A stretch of DNA of 64,000 nucleotides from Odiellus spinosus (taxonomy: Eukaryota; Arthropoda; Arachnida; Opiliones; Phalangiidae), in the NCBI GenBank assembly GCA_963920705.1, contig OY987230.1, forward strand, positions 8,875,185-8,939,184, in the 5' to 3' direction. Positions 35,930 through 49,205 of the stretch are shown piece after piece. The number at the start of each line of letters is the position of its first letter. The first letter of the stretch is position 1. The notes beneath the pieces were generated by a model, which made no database searches, had not been told where the DNA came from, and saw nothing but the letters and a program-made list of their open reading frames with translations. The translations under genes and the position numbers were made by a program.

Positions 35930-37460
35930 AGGTTAGTCTTTTAAGACTTTTATGGTACGTGTTTTGAATTTTGTTGGAGGGTGGTCTCAGTCGCACGAAA
36001 AAAATTAGTGCTTTCCATGAGCTTTAAAAAAATGGGAAAAAATACCCCTTGTGAAGGCAACTTATATTATACAGCTATCCAAAACGAATTAAACCTAATT
36101 GTCGTTAAGTGAAGCACACTCAAGGGGCAAACTTCCTTCCCGATGATCACTTTCAATTTGGTGTTTTATAATGAGGATTGAAATTTGTGTTTATATTTCA
36201 TTTCATCTAATTATAAGTTGTTTCGAGTCATAATTTTACAAACTAATCAAAAGTTTGTCTACTTTATGAGACCCAAAGAATGTATTTTGTTTAGAAATCT
36301 GTCTCTTTAGTAATGGAAGCCTCAACAGAGGTCGTTAGATGCTTATGCCTATTGGGTAGGACCTGAACTTTTAGCGCTAGATTTCAAATCTTTGACTGCA
36401 AGAGATTTGTAGAAGTGATTGACCCCATCAATTATGGTCCTTTCTAGATTCATACCTTCTCTAGTTATTCTATCCAACTTATAACCAACTAAATATAGAG
36501 GGCCCACTCTACACATAGGTGGCGCCACTAACATTTTATGATGTATGATCCTCAGGCTCTGAGATCATTTTCATTCTGGACTCAGAGTGGAGTAGTAGCA
36601 CTCCACCCTCAACCCATATTAACCACTTTTACTTGACCTTATTTAACATACAATAAGAACAGGACAGAAGTTTTTAATAGGTTTCTTACAATTGTATTGT
36701 AAGACGTTTCATCCATGACGAATAATTTTAAGATTGCTATAATATTTCAAACTTGACCGTTAGTAGCAGCGTAAATCTATATTGACCAGAGATTTTTGCT
36801 CTCTGCATCAGCCTTTTCAACCATTTGTTTCCATTTTGACCTCAACTAGTGAAAAGGTAAAGGGTGGAGAGTGAAACTGGGAAGTGGATTTTTGTCCATA
36901 ACCGCATACAGAATTCTGCGGATCTATTTTAAACCATTTTCCATTATATTTCATTAAAGGAAAGTATACAGTAAATGTGGTAGCAAATATAATTTATTTA
37001 CATAAAGAGGAACAATAAAATAATACTCTCTAAATTGAAACTGTAGACAAGAGCAATACGTTATTTAGGTGATTAATGATTATTATACAAATACTAGATA
37101 CGTAAAACCAAAATATAACAAGGTATCGGATGGATAATCTCTAACAAAATGTGGAGACCTAAAAAAAAAAGATAGACTTTCCCTTGGTCTTCCGTCACGA
37201 TTTTCTAACAATACGCTAAATTGTAAAGCAAAAATTTCCTGACAAATTCCCTCTCTATAATCGCAAAGATGCGAATCTTTCTAGCTTTTACATTAATTAA
37301 AAATAAAATTAATAAATAACATTTTTTTGAGCAAACTATTTCAGGCGTTATTTTTGCTCGTCAAGTTAGTGATTATTTTAGAAGATGGAAAATCTGTAAA
37401 CGGGAAGGTTTCTATCCTGAAAACTAGTAAACATTACCTAAAAATAAAAATGCCATATAA
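35930..37460. other. Convergent intergenic region between PRPF4 and GPCPD1
   Basis: The two genes converge here, so the region should hold both 3' UTRs. No other gene, RNA or paired repeat was recognised. One short minus-strand frame near 36349-36534 has no family resemblance. Confidence 0.5.
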
Positions 37461-37464
37461 CAAG

Positions 37465-37470
37465 TTTATT
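37465..37470 (-). terminator. Possible poly(A) signal of GPCPD1
   Basis: TTTATT on the plus strand reads AATAAA on the minus strand, about 215 bp beyond the GPCPD1 stop. Other weaker candidates lie further on. Confidence 0.4.
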
Positions 37471-37684
37471 TAAATTATTGAGCAGTAAAAATAGAGCTCA
37501 CTTTTTTAAATTTTAACAAAACAATATTTTAGTTAAACTATTCTAAAGGTAGTTAATAACTATAACAAAAGATATGAATGAAAAGGATAGCGTGAAATTT
37601 TGAACTTTTATACGCGAATTTAAAAATCTTTCCCAGCCAATTTTTTTTTTTCCGCGGAAGCCAGAAAGGTGCTAGTTGTGGTTT

Positions 37685-40600
37685 TTAAGCGCTATTGTTT
37701 GACACGGAAGACGACCAAGAAACCATAGATTCGTTCGAATGACCAGCCGCTTCCAAAACTGCCATTCTAGTATTAGATTCCACGAGAAAGATGTTTTCTT
37801 TTGCGGTTGAGAATTCATCAATCCTAATTTATGTAAAAATCATTAGGCAAGATACGAACTAAATATTATTATATCAAATTAAACGTTAGGCAACATAAAA
37901 AAAGCTAAAGAAAATTACTTATAAATTCATGCTAGAATTTAATTTAGTAAAGGAAATATGTATTAGTTTTAAAAATTGGTTTTAGCTTTAAAAGCAACAA
38001 ACTTTTTGTGGTGTTAAAAAGCATATCCAAATAAAGGGGTGGTATTTTTTTAAGAGAGAATGAAGCGATACAAGACATTTTCTTTAGATTTCCCATCATT
38101 AAAAATTTCACAAACCCATATTCACCGAAAATTTAATACTTGTTTTATAAATTAAACTGTGGGTTTGTATATCAATTTGATATTTTGATTTGCTAGTCAT
38201 TACATCCCGCGATTCAATTGCGAGCAAAATGAGAAAATCCTCATTTCCCTGGCTAGGTTACCAACTACATGAGATATAAAGTAGTGTAACCACTATTCAA
38301 TGTAAGGAAGGAAGGTAGGTTTTAAGTTTTGAAATAAAAAGGCATAGTTTTGTGCTCGGCAGAAGACTGATTGCGTTGGGAACATGACTAACAATTTAAA
38401 GGTCAACCTATCAAAAATTTCCCTGATCTGTGCTGAAATATTTGATTTCCCTGACTTTCAAAGTCACGGATAAACCTTGAGATGCTAAATGAAATTTATT
38501 ATAATATAACCCAATCCATTTGCTGAATTGCCCTTCGCTATTTTAATTTACTTGTTCAATACAACAGTGAACAATTTTTCTCACTAATTATTATCTTTCT
38601 CAGAATGTATGCTTAAAACTAATCCATGGAGAGTTTGATATCTCTCCACTGTATCATGTTAGAAAAGCTTACATTTTGTATAAAAGTTTCATACAAGATG
38701 TAGAAGGATCTGTGTTAAGCCTTCTTTCAAGAGTTAGTAAAATTTGTTCGCAAATTACTTTACTAGTGAATTATGTACACTTTAACGATAAGGAATAGAT
38801 CGAAAATTGTTGTGCAACTTCATTCTCCCTTTATAGGGGTAGTTCTCGTGAAAAATTTATAAATATATAAATTTTTCACAATATTAACTCTTTAAAAAGG
38901 GGAAATATATTATTTGACAATGAAATCATACTGATTTTTCGTCTCCCCTTTTTTTGTCTAGGCTATTAGGGGAGGCGATGTCTTCGTCAGTTTCCAGGCC
39001 TTCGACAAACCTGGGATTAAGTTTATCATTGGCTCCCAACATCCCAATGCTGAGTATGAAAAGTACAACACTCAGAGAAAGAATAAAAGGACACTCGAAA
39101 CAAAGAATAATTCGCGACGCATTTAAGTTCATTAACAAACAAAACTATATTTCTTTTACTAAGAAGAAATTTAGTTTTTTTTTGCTAAGAATTAAAATGA
39201 GAGCGAGTCACTAAAAGCTGTACATAAATGTCAGAATGAAAATACACATTTTACGGTTACTTTTATAGAGAAGCCAAGTTATTAATGGAAAAAAAGCTTT
39301 GGAAAAAAATTTAGTATATAAGAGTATGGAAAAGAACAATTTAAAATGGTTTTGCCATTTTGAAATAGAGCGAAATTAAGACTTGACAGTTTGAAGCGTT
39401 ATAAAAATAGGTCAAAAGTCATAGGGTTGCCACAATTATAAATGCTTTTCTAAAGTTCACTGGCAATCTAAAAGTTATTTCCATTTAAGGACTTTCATTA
39501 CTACAGTATGACCTGATTTACTATTTTTCCGATACTTTCCTATTAATTACTCTTACCATATTTTCCTATTTCTTTCACCTTTTATTCATGGCAACATAGT
39601 TTCAATCCAGTACCTCTCTTAATGAACCCCCATCCCAGCAACACTAAGCTCCTTTTCCCTATCACTCCCACTCTTCTCTAGCCCTGAAAATTAGATCTCT
39701 TGTAGAGAAGTCTTTCTATTATTTTTCCTATAATTCTCCTGTGAATTTCCTATTTTTCCTTTAAAATACTCGAGGTATTTCCCTGGTCACCCTGTTCTTT
39801 ACTACCTTTTCTTACTGAATAGGACTTCTGTAACAACTAGACCCTTACGTAACAGACTACAATCTTTAATAATGTTAAAAACTTTGTCAATTACGTACTC
39901 ACTTTAGTACAGTCAAAGCTATAAGGCTGGTACACCAACTACTGGTATAATTGTTAACCAACCCCTGGTGGCGGAATTCCCTGAATTAGTCCAGTTCCAA
40001 ATATCCCGCTCTTGTCAGGTTTTTACGTCAAATTTTTGTATTTCCTAGCATTTAATATGCCTAGCTCAGTATATTTATAGTGTGGCAACACTGTATTTCT
40101 ATTGATCCGTGCCTCTGTCAATGTTAACTTTAATACCAACAGAAGTGCTAAAGCCACTTGATATGTGGGAAAATATCTACATCCTTCACAGTATAAACTG
40201 TTTTTGTAGTATACGCTAAAATTTAGGTCAAAAGAATTCGGTAAGTACCCGTAAGTTCATAACCTAATTACAATTCAAATTTTCTGAAAGGTAAATAAAA
40301 TTAATAAAATCTTACTTGTCATAGATGACACCATCCACTCCATCCTTTTTTAGATTATGAACAATTTCCGATCCAGTGAGGTCTTCACCCCAACAGAATA
40401 GAATCAAATTACGACTTTTAACAAAGTTAATCAGAGATCGATCGCGCAAGAGTTCTTCGGTGTGAACGCTAATGCCCTATAGTTTGAGAGAATATAAACG
40501 TATAAGAAACTTTCCATGGCCAGAAGAAAGCGTCAAAACTTACCAAGAAACCACCGGACATAGCAAAATATACAGCCATGGGTACGGTTGATGTGCGCGT

Positions 40601-43600
40601 GTCAAGGTATGGAGGGTAACGATCAGTTTGGCCCTGAGTTAAGAAGAGAAGAGGGTACGTATTCTGCTTCAAACCAATCCTACAAAATGAAAGGGAGAAG
40701 TTAAAGTTTTAACAAGACTGATTTTTGAACTTTACAAATGTCTTACATCGCGCAGATATCAGGATGAAAGCAAGAGATAATGATGTATCTATTTCCGGAG
40801 TGTTCCAGGATAGTCTTCAGAATAATATCAACATAGGTATTGAGATCAAATTGGTGGTCCATTTCCCACGTACCATCCTATTATAAAGGGCAAGAATTTT
40901 TCAATCAATCTAGGCAAAACTTGCCAGGAGGTTCAAGTGGAAAATCAAGTGTTTATATTGATTCTATGACATGTTAAATTATGATAAAAATTTTTCATCA
41001 ATTGCTCCATGTCCCACGAACCTATGGATAATAAAATCCCTACGACCATTGCCTAAGTTAGAAAACCCGCTAATTCTTTTATGCATCTTATTCACAAACG
41101 TTGGCTCTCTTGAGCTAGATGTTATTGGGGGTTTGGGATACGTGAAATAGGCCGTAGAATGGGAGCTAACGAAAAAGTATCGTTTCCCAGGGCTTAACTA
41201 TGCAATAGACTATTTCGACCCCCATCTCTTAATGGGCCCCCACTAGCATAACCTCTCGCGTTTCTCTTTATACGGGGTCAGCAACAGATGAATGTACCGG
41301 TAAAAAGCGGCGAACTAAATTGGTAGATACAAGTCCAACAACTAATGTGTATGGGCTTTGATTATAAATTAAGCAACTGTGTGAGAAATGCTTTGGCACA
41401 CATGATTGGGAGGATAAAAATCAAGAAGTGAGTTAGAACTTGACAAAGTGTAGAGCAGCGAGAGTTAAGGGACCAATTTTTGAAAATCAGGATGTTTTAA
41501 TGTTATTCAATTAATATAAAGGGAAGTCTGAACGCAAGAGGCAAACCTACACAATGCGTACCGTCTCACATTAAGCATGCTACTAAATAGTAAACTTTGG
41601 TCCAGGGGTTGCATATCAATTTATTCTTTCTATTGATTTTGCGCAGTGAAGACCTAATGAAGTCATGTCTCATTTTATGAATAATCACTTGATTTTCCTC
41701 TTCAACTAGCCTTTAAAGAGTTAAGCCTACACCAAATAGCCATAGGTTGTCAAAATCCGATCCATCTTAAAACGGCTATGACCTTTCCTAAGCCTCCCCC
41801 CTCCCCACAAGCCTAAAGTTTAATTATAGATAACTAACTCTGTACTGCATAGGGCATTTAATTTCCACATTAAAGCCCACTCTCGGGTCAACAGCCTCCA
41901 AAACGTGTTGCAAAGTAGGGAAGGGCTGATTTTCTTCAACATCATCCTCGCAGAAATCGTACTGGTGTTTTTCCGCATCAGTCGGGCTGAGTTTTAATTT
42001 CTGAAGTTGTCTGGCTGTTAAATCTTTAACTGCCAATTGCATTCTCTCTTCGTCAGCTTGTTTTTTCTGATAGGATAAAAGAGATAAAAAGAATACCCCG
42101 AAATGTCAGACAAATAGTCGGTGATAAAGCTTAGAAATTTTCCTCTGGTTAATAACCTTTTTCATAGCGATGCAAATATAATAATCGTGATAAATGACAG
42201 GCACTTTATCTTTCGATAATTGAACATCTAATTCAACCATATCAGCTCCCTTTAAAATTGTAAAGAAAGGTTATGTACAATATTTATTGATGGGTTAATT
42301 TTGATATAATTATATTACGTGTCTAGCTGCGTAATTAAACGATGCCACTGTATTTTCCAATACATTTTCGACCCTATATTAAAGAAATTAACTAATCAAA
42401 TACTGGTTTTTACCAAAATACATTGAAATGGGTGGATTTAATGGCGTACTGCACTTAAACCACTTTATATCTAGATTTTGAAACTGTTTTGATAAGGTCA
42501 GATTGTAAAATTATGGGTACATCTGTGGTAAAGATACTTTGTCAAAAAAAAATTAATTATTGGCATAAAATGATCATAGAAAGTTAATTTAATGGTTTCT
42601 CTCGTAAGAATGTAGCTTTATAAAAATTAAGTGTTTTTATACTAAAAATAAAAACTAATTCTTAACCTTTACTGGGAAAAATTCAGGAAGTGTATCTTAA
42701 TTGTGTAAGATCTTTGTAAAATTTCATTATTAATCAAGAACTCCATGTAAATAAAATCATGGGAATGTAGAATTAGCCTCTGTTACCATCCTCACACGCT
42801 GTTAAAAAATTCATCTGCTAATAAGCACTAGAACACACTGGGGTATTTTTCTCTTTAGTCTGATTCCCTAAACTAGGTCTTATAGTTTAACTGCGATAGT
42901 TGTGGATGTTTCGAGTATCCTTATCACAGGCCTCCCATTTGTTCATTATTTTCTCTAACGATCCCCTTTTTATCCTTGGGTCACTAAACCACCCTTAAAG
43001 GGACAACGCAACCTAACGACAAGTGATTTTATTTTCAAAGTAAAATATTCTGTCTTTAGCCATGGTAAAAAGTTTAGAATTTATGTTATTTCAGTTTATT
43101 TATTAGTTCAGTCACTCTGTAGAAGGAGCCAGTTTTTTATTCAGGTTAAGGGAGGCGCAGGGTTATTTTTATTAATGTAACTAATTGTTTTTAACTTTGC
43201 TCACTATTTTCACCTAATATTACTTAGATAGGTTTCTTAATTTCACTTTTATTTCAAGGAATTTTGGGTGGGAGCCCTGTTATCAAGTACGCTAGGAGGA
43301 GTTTGGAATATTTTTCCTCACACGTTCTTACAAGCATAAATGAGTTGTTATTAGCAATAATTGTATCAAAGATAAGTCCTTAAATTTTATATGGCAGATT
43401 TTGTGGGAACCCTGATAAGAAACTCCGCATCTCAAGAGACATTTTGTCTCCATTTAGTTTTAAGATTATTTTTTATTTACTTATCAGTTCTTCGTCTGTT
43501 TCCAGCTCCTCGATGGCCAACATCGAGTCCTTTCTTTACCGCTTTCCAACTTCGGGTGTACGACCGGCGACAATTAGATAGATAATCTTTCATCGGACGC

Positions 43601-46600
43601 ACAATCAGATACTCGACTGCAAGTGTTTTGAAAATTATGTTTTTTTTCAAGTATTTTTTTCGCTTGTCAAGATTAGACAATGTTATTTAGGTTAAGATTA
43701 TAAATATTCAATACTCGTTAGTTGTCCTATTGGTTGTTGCCTTTTCCCCGTAATAGGCATGGTACACGTGCCAGTTGTATCCCTCAAGTTGCTAGGTAAA
43801 ATATAGCAAAATCCCATATGGGTTGGAATGAGACCACCCAATTTGGAAATCCCGTCAATTACGTTTGACGAGGTTTCCTCCATTTTATTTTCGTCCGATT
43901 TAACAGGAACTTCGTAAGAATAGAAATCAACCATGTACGCCTGTAAAATTGATAAAACCAAAGGTTAAAAAGTATGGAAATGGAAAAAATACAGTAGGTT
44001 AAATATCAAAATATTCGAAAAACAAAAACCAGATTATTGGAGAGTTTTGATTTAAAATAAACACGCAACCCATCTCAAATTCGGGTCTTGTGAAATAGAT
44101 CTCGAGAATTTAATCTTTAGAAATTGATAAAATTTCCGAGGCTATTTTTACAAACAAGGTGTTGGTTCTACTTTTCATTTCAATATTATAGAATAACCAA
44201 TCAAATTGGACTTTCCAATGAGGAAAAATCTAATTGGTCAAAAATGCTCGAAATTGAAAAATTTCAACAGAATTCGACCAAATATACTAAATAAAAAACC
44301 TGAATTCAGTGAAAGTGGGACAAAAGCATTTTATATGTTCTAAAGATTAAAATCGCGAGTTCGGCGCAATGTCAATTTGACAAGGCAAGAATCGAGTCAA
44401 GTTGAGTATCTACTTTAAGGGGAGGGAAAAAGGTCAATTTTAATTAGTATTAATTTGGAAAAACCTGGAAATTATACGTAAAAAAAAATTTAAAAATGAT
44501 TTTGTAACCTTTTCGGTAACACCGATAAATTACTAAACAAATTTTTTTTTTTTTTTTTTTTTTGGTTAGTAAAATCAGGGGTGTTACGAGATTTTTTCTC
44601 TCGAAGCTCTGAGAAATTAAATTCGGCCAAACTGAAGAGTGGGAGATTTTTTTTGGTTATAATATAACTATTGCCGCAATGGAAACTGTTGAGTTATTGA
44701 TGGAGGAAGTTCGTTCCAGTTTTATTTATGAAAGTTTCTAAATAATTTTGCGTCAGGTTTTCTGAAATAAAACAAAAAACGAGCGACTGAAATATTATTA
44801 TTCTTTCAAATTTTGTCTTAATCATAATATATGGGAATTTCTTCCCTCCCCACTTTAAAAGTAAGGGATGGCTTTTTGTGTTTTTTTTTTTTGTTTTTTT
44901 CATCTAAAAAAGTAGTGGTATCTCGTTATTTCGACAAGCAACATTTTTAAAAACAGTACAGGGTGCTTAATAGATGATTATGGTCTTACTATAGTGTTTG
45001 GTTGAAGCATTTGAGCTTGAAAAATTACAAAATCGTCTGGGGAGTAAATACGCCCAAATTGCTCTTGTTTTGTGAAGTGGAATTCTGTATCATTCATAAC
45101 CTGAAGAAAAAATGGATGAAAGGGTTATATTGAAAGTACAACTTCAGAATGCCAAAAAAAAATAGACATTTAAATTCCCTGACCAAATAACTAAACTATG
45201 TTCCTCATTTTGACATTATCTGATACGAGCCATTATTAGTTTTGTGATAAAATTCTGACCTTTTGTCGCAGTTAGTAAATTCCCTAATTTTCCCTGACCT
45301 TTTTGCCACAGTTATTAAATTCCCAGCCTTAATTTCCGTAAATTTTTGGCGTAATTATTAAATTCCAACAATTTGATGCCATTTTAAATTCCCTGACTTT
45401 CTTGGCAGTTATTTAATTCCCAGACCTTTTTGGGACAGTTACTTTCCCTTGACCTTTTGGCGTAATTATTAAATACCCTGACTTTTCCCCAATCTTTTGG
45501 TCCACTTATTAGATTCCAAGCTAAAAATTTATTTTTAGCTTTATTTGTTTATAATTATTGTTTTACTATAGGATTAACATAGACAATTACTGCATTCTTC
45601 CTTTAAAGTTTAAAATTGATTTATTAGTGCAAACTTAACCAAGTTTAGCCGGCATTTCCTGCCTAGTTAACTTCTTTCTTGGCCTTGGGAAGCCATTATT
45701 TAGATAAGTAAAACAATCATGCCCCTATGAAAGCTGATACTGGCTTTGATTTTTGTATTTTTTTTATTTTTATTTTTATTTCGAGTTCAAAGATTGGGAA
45801 ACTTTTTTCTTTATGATTTTTTAATTTTTATTTATAGAGATAGAGGGGTAGCCTAGCTCAGTGCCAATAAAATCTCGAGGTGATTCTGACTACAGGTTCC
45901 TTCTAACCCCGCAAATAAATGACAGTAACATTAATAAAAAGAATCTTACAGCAGATTCAATGACAGGCCACGTATTATCCGCTTTCATTTCAAAAATAGA
46001 GTTGCTCTCTTGCTCACTATCGTCTATAGATTGAATACTGACCTATTTTTTAAAAGAAAAATATCAAAAATTAGGGCATTTGACAATACTCCATCCAAGT
46101 AAAATTGATAACGCCTCTAAACATTTCTTATAATTGTTTCCTGTAAACAATTCAATCAAGTTTAGATAATTTTACTTTTCGTTTAATCTATATATGCTTA
46201 AACAAGTACATAAAAACCACCTAATAAGGCTAGAGGGACCTAAGGTTAAGGGGCCCAAAAGTCTTGATGGAACCAAGTTATATGGCCCCCAAAAAAGCCC
46301 CGGAATCAGCCTTGAGGGGCTCTGAAATAAAAGCTTGGGGGAAATCAATTTAAAGGTCCCAAAAAAAAAAAAAAGCCCTGGAATCAGCCTTGTGGGAATT
46401 AAGAAGGGCCCTGAAAAGCTCCAACATAAAGCTAGAAGGGCCTCTCAGTCATTATAAATTCCTGGCAGTACCACTGACCATAAGTTTATTACTAACTCGT
46501 TATCAATTAATGTTAAAAAAAATAAAGTATTTCTGCTCAAATGACTAATTTTACGTGATTTACCTCTGAAATTCTTCGACTTAGATCGATGGGGGAGATT

Positions 46601-47333
46601 CTCATGGAGAAAGGTTTCTCCCTACGACTTTGTTTCCATAAGGTTACTGGATTATTGTAGAATTTAAACTGAACAACGGATTCTTGAGTAAGCCAGCCTG
46701 GTTCAATTTTTTCATGCCCATCGTAATATCCGAATGTATGAACTTGAGATGGTTCTGTGAAGCCGTTTGTAGTTGCGAGAATGATACGGGGATTGCCGTG
46801 CGTCTCCCATCTTCTAACAACTACTTCTCGATTACTTTCTTTCGTGAATCCAAACAAGGATCCATCGGGAGTAAAATTGTGTAACCCTGAAGTTCCATTT
46901 AGGGGAATTGGGTGTGACTCCAGGATTATGCATATAAGATATCGAAATTCAATAGTTTCGTCCGATGGTAATCTTATAAGAGTAGACCACCGATCACTGT
47001 TAAGACAAAACTAGCATGTAGTTTAAAAACTTTTCAAATAAAATACTTAAAGAGAGATTTTTCATAATCAAACCACTTTCTCTAATGGGTGTGGCACCAT
47101 ATGTTTCAATGAAACCCAGTTTTTAAGAGTATGATCATGAAAAACTTTATAATCATTTTTAATTAATTTTACCTATCAGGGTCATCTTGAGTAAGGACTA
47201 CGCAATTAGCTACGTGCCAATCTCCTAATTCTGGAACATTTCCACAGACGCAAACACTTTCACCAGGCGCTGTTTGAGCCTGGACCCTCAATAGGACGTC
47301 TCTATATCCCTTTGTTTGGCTTTTGGGATGCAT
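37685..47333 (-). CDS. GPCPD1: Glycerophosphocholine phosphodiesterase GPCPD1 (GDE5), CBM20 plus GDPD
   Basis: Thirteen coding exons, in order of translation: 47333-47173, 46996-46564, 46042-45950, 45100-44990, 43940-43715, 43616-43481, 42373-42319, 42249-42157, 42066-41839, 40877-40747, 40679-40544, 40476-40316 and 37823-37685. Phases agree, giving 700 residues (human 672). Residues 1-115 are a CBM20-type starch-binding fold (CVCGNVPELGDWH). A linker with a C2-like middle follows (GFCYILPSNLRDTTG). The GDPD barrel is about 372-660, with the HRG motif at 376-378, ENT at about 393, ELD at 411-413, YHD at 425-427 and FNVEIK at 501-506, so the expected metal and acid-base residues are present. 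Family members hydrolyse glycerophosphocholine to glycerol-3-phosphate and choline in the cytosol. The C-terminal exon (from residue 655) is serine-rich and poorly conserved. The 5' UTR is not defined. Confidence 0.95.
37824..40315 (-). other. Last GPCPD1 intron, 2.5 kb
   Basis: Bounded by GTAAG and TTAG on the minus strand. A minus-strand frame at 38926-39138 does not resemble the GPCPD1 C-terminus and lacks matching splice phases, so it is not taken as an exon. Apart from the palindrome at 38848 and pyrimidine-rich stretches near 39.6-39.8 kb, I recognise nothing. Confidence 0.6.
38848..38879. repeat. Perfect 14-bp-arm palindrome
   Basis: GTGAAAAATTTATA, a 4-bp AATA loop, then the exact inverted copy. 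Flanking words CTCCCTTTATAGGGG and AAAAAGGGGAAA suggest it sits in the middle of a small decayed MITE. It lies in the last GPCPD1 intron. Confidence 0.75.
40878..41838 (-). other. GPCPD1 intron, about 1 kb, no feature seen
   Basis: Unique-looking AT-rich sequence between two in-phase coding exons. No repeat ends or frames of interest were found. Confidence 0.5.
42374..43480 (-). other. GPCPD1 intron, about 1.1 kb, with possible family B end
   Basis: At about 42998-43030 there is a word set TTAAAGGGACAACGCAACCT and AACGACAAGTGATTTTA that resembles the left end of family B elements. No right end was found. The rest has no recognised feature. Confidence 0.4.
44070..44400. repeat. Foldback MITE, family G, in GPCPD1 intron
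   Basis: The left arm holds GATCTCGAGAATTTAATC and TTTAGAAATTGATAAAA. The right arm holds the complements TTCTAAAGATTAAAATCGCG and CAATGTCAATTTGACAAGG. Internal TTTCAACAGAATTCGACCAA and CTTTTCATTTCAAT words match the copies at 1200 and 7815. Confidence 0.65.
44541..44564. repeat. Poly-T tract
   Basis: A run of more than 20 T residues in a GPCPD1 intron. Confidence 0.7.
45165..45525. repeat. Minisatellite in GPCPD1 intron, ~35-bp unit
   Basis: About ten imperfect units contain AAATTCCCTGAC, TTTTTGGC and CAGTTATT words. Unit length varies between about 28 and 40 bp and identity is moderate, so the array is old. It lies between the coding exons at 44990-45100 and 45950-46042. Confidence 0.7.
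46230..46450. repeat. Imperfect GC-rich tandem repeat in GPCPD1 intron
   Basis: Two to three degenerate units share AAAAAGCCCCGGAATCAGCC / AAAAGCCCTGGAATCAGCC, GGGGCTCTGAAA / AGGGCCCTGAAA and CCCAAAAAA words. The first two are about 93 bp apart. It is purine-rich on the plus strand. Confidence 0.6.
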
Positions 47334-47396
47334 TTTTGGTATAATTTTGAACTTTTAAACAATCCCAGGCATTTAAGTTTGAATCACAGTCTAGCC

Positions 47397-47420
47397 TTTT
47401 TTTTTTTTTTTTTTTTTTTC
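47397..47420. repeat. Poly-T tract upstream of GPCPD1
   Basis: A run of about 24 T residues, seen as poly-A on the GPCPD1 sense strand some 65 bp upstream of its start codon, in the 5' UTR or an intron within it. Confidence 0.7.
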
Positions 47421-49104
47421 CAAATCAGAACCTGATTAAAGAGTCATTACTCATTAGTAATAAATTTACAACTTTTTCAGTTTAATCTAAATCAATACTG
47501 ATCAGTAATCAACATGTCTAACGAAGTAGAGAGTAAAATTTGATAGTCGGTTCCAATTTCCAAAGGATATCGTTAAATAGATACTCTTGCGTGTCTAAAG
47601 TCCAAATTTTATCAATTATTGCTCTTGGCTCAATGGGCTATTATCTTTCTCATCGTCAACTTCGAACACGTGTAATCAATTTTTATCAATATCACAAATT
47701 TTTGATGAATGTACGAACTTCAAATTTTGCATGAAGGTATAGAAAATTCAGGAACGAAAATAACTTAAGAAAATGATGATGCAATAAGACAATAACTAAA
47801 ACAAATAACGGAGTGATTTGAAATTAAAATGATTTAAAAAGCAAACAACTTACATATACACTATTAGGCCCAGATAAAAAGGGTTTAGTGTTGCCGCTGT
47901 TGCGAGAGTCTCGCAGCGAGAATGATAATTAAATTGATTACACAATATTGACCCGTTTTAATCTCATGAATTCAGCCGGGACGCGAAAAACTACTACACC
48001 ACAATAGCACCTCGTTTAGTTTCACCCCGAGCAATCCGAGGCTCAAGAAGAAAAACAAAGTTAATTAATTTTGATTTGATGAGGCTTCCTCTAGGGTAAG
48101 TATGGACCGAGTATAGCTAAACTAATACCATAGAGAATTAAGAAAAGGAGTAGCAGCGCCCCAGGATAAATAACGATGTGGCACCAAAAGATTGAACTCT
48201 AGAATTTCCGGAAATTCCGGTTAGTTGGTACAATCAGAAGCGGAGATTCCTCGATTTGCCCCTAGAGATGCTTAACTAAAGAGCAACAAAGGCTCCCATG
48301 AGTTGCTCATTTTCTATATTCTCATGCTAATATTAAATTTATCATGTGGCGTTGTGAACTAGGGAGTAGGGACAGAACAAGGTCCATTTATTCGGGAGGA
48401 GCTTCTAAAATATCTCTCTGTTACTTCAGCTCCAAATTTAATGCCGAATTTCGCTATGATGACACCTTTCTACTTTCTTGTAGCGGTAATTAGGTGCCAA
48501 ATTCATTATTTGAGGCTGAAGTAGCAGATAAATTTTTGAAGCGTCTCCCACAGCAAGAAAGTTTCTACTCTTCAATTATAGAACCACTAGCCACTAAATA
48601 AAAGAGCCCCCTAGGACTCTTACCCAGCTTTGACTTGCCAGTTTCTTGATGTACCAAGAACCGTAGTAAACTACTAGGGTTTCTCACTGCTTTATGTTGA
48701 TACACTAATCCAGTTGAGGCTGGGTGAGACACCTGGCATTTTTACCACCTAGGTTTCCCCACTGTGAAGGAAATATTTTCCCATACTTTATTCTGTACTT
48801 ACCCTGGCTTCCTCTACACTTCGGGGAGTGGCTTAATCATGGTCGCGTGTTACTTTCACATTTTATATTGCAGATCATGGACTCTCAATCGAGAGTCCTT
48901 GGATAGACATAGATTAAAAACATCAGCTGTTCAGTTAAAGCTCCAGCTGTATTGTCTAAAAATATATAAAGGGACAATAAACCATACTAGAGATTCTCTG
49001 CGCGACTTCTTATTTCCTAACGTAACTGGCGCTAGTTTTAGACAAAATTTGTCAGACATCAAGCTGCGCCGTCCAGTTCTACCGCGACGCACTAGTCCCC
49101 CTGG

Positions 49105-49205
49105 GATCATATTCTATAACCATTCGAAATGTAGTTTTCGATCGAACACTGCAATTCATATTTTTTGTGTTTATAAAAGGAATTCGTTTTTGAATGGTTA
49201 CAGCA
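49105..49205. repeat. Family I inverted-repeat fragment
   Basis: ATAACCATTCGAAATGTAG and TTTTCGATCGAACACTGC on the left face TTTGAATGGTTACAG on the right. The same words occur at 53540-53670 (CCATTCGAAAGCC, TTTTCGATCGAAAACTAG, TTCGAATGGATGG). A small inverted-repeat element is likely. Confidence 0.5.

Noticed and set aside
38926..39138. Minus-strand frame as an alternative last GPCPD1 exon
   Set aside because: The translation does not resemble the family, and the exon at 37823-37685 joins in phase and ends sensibly.
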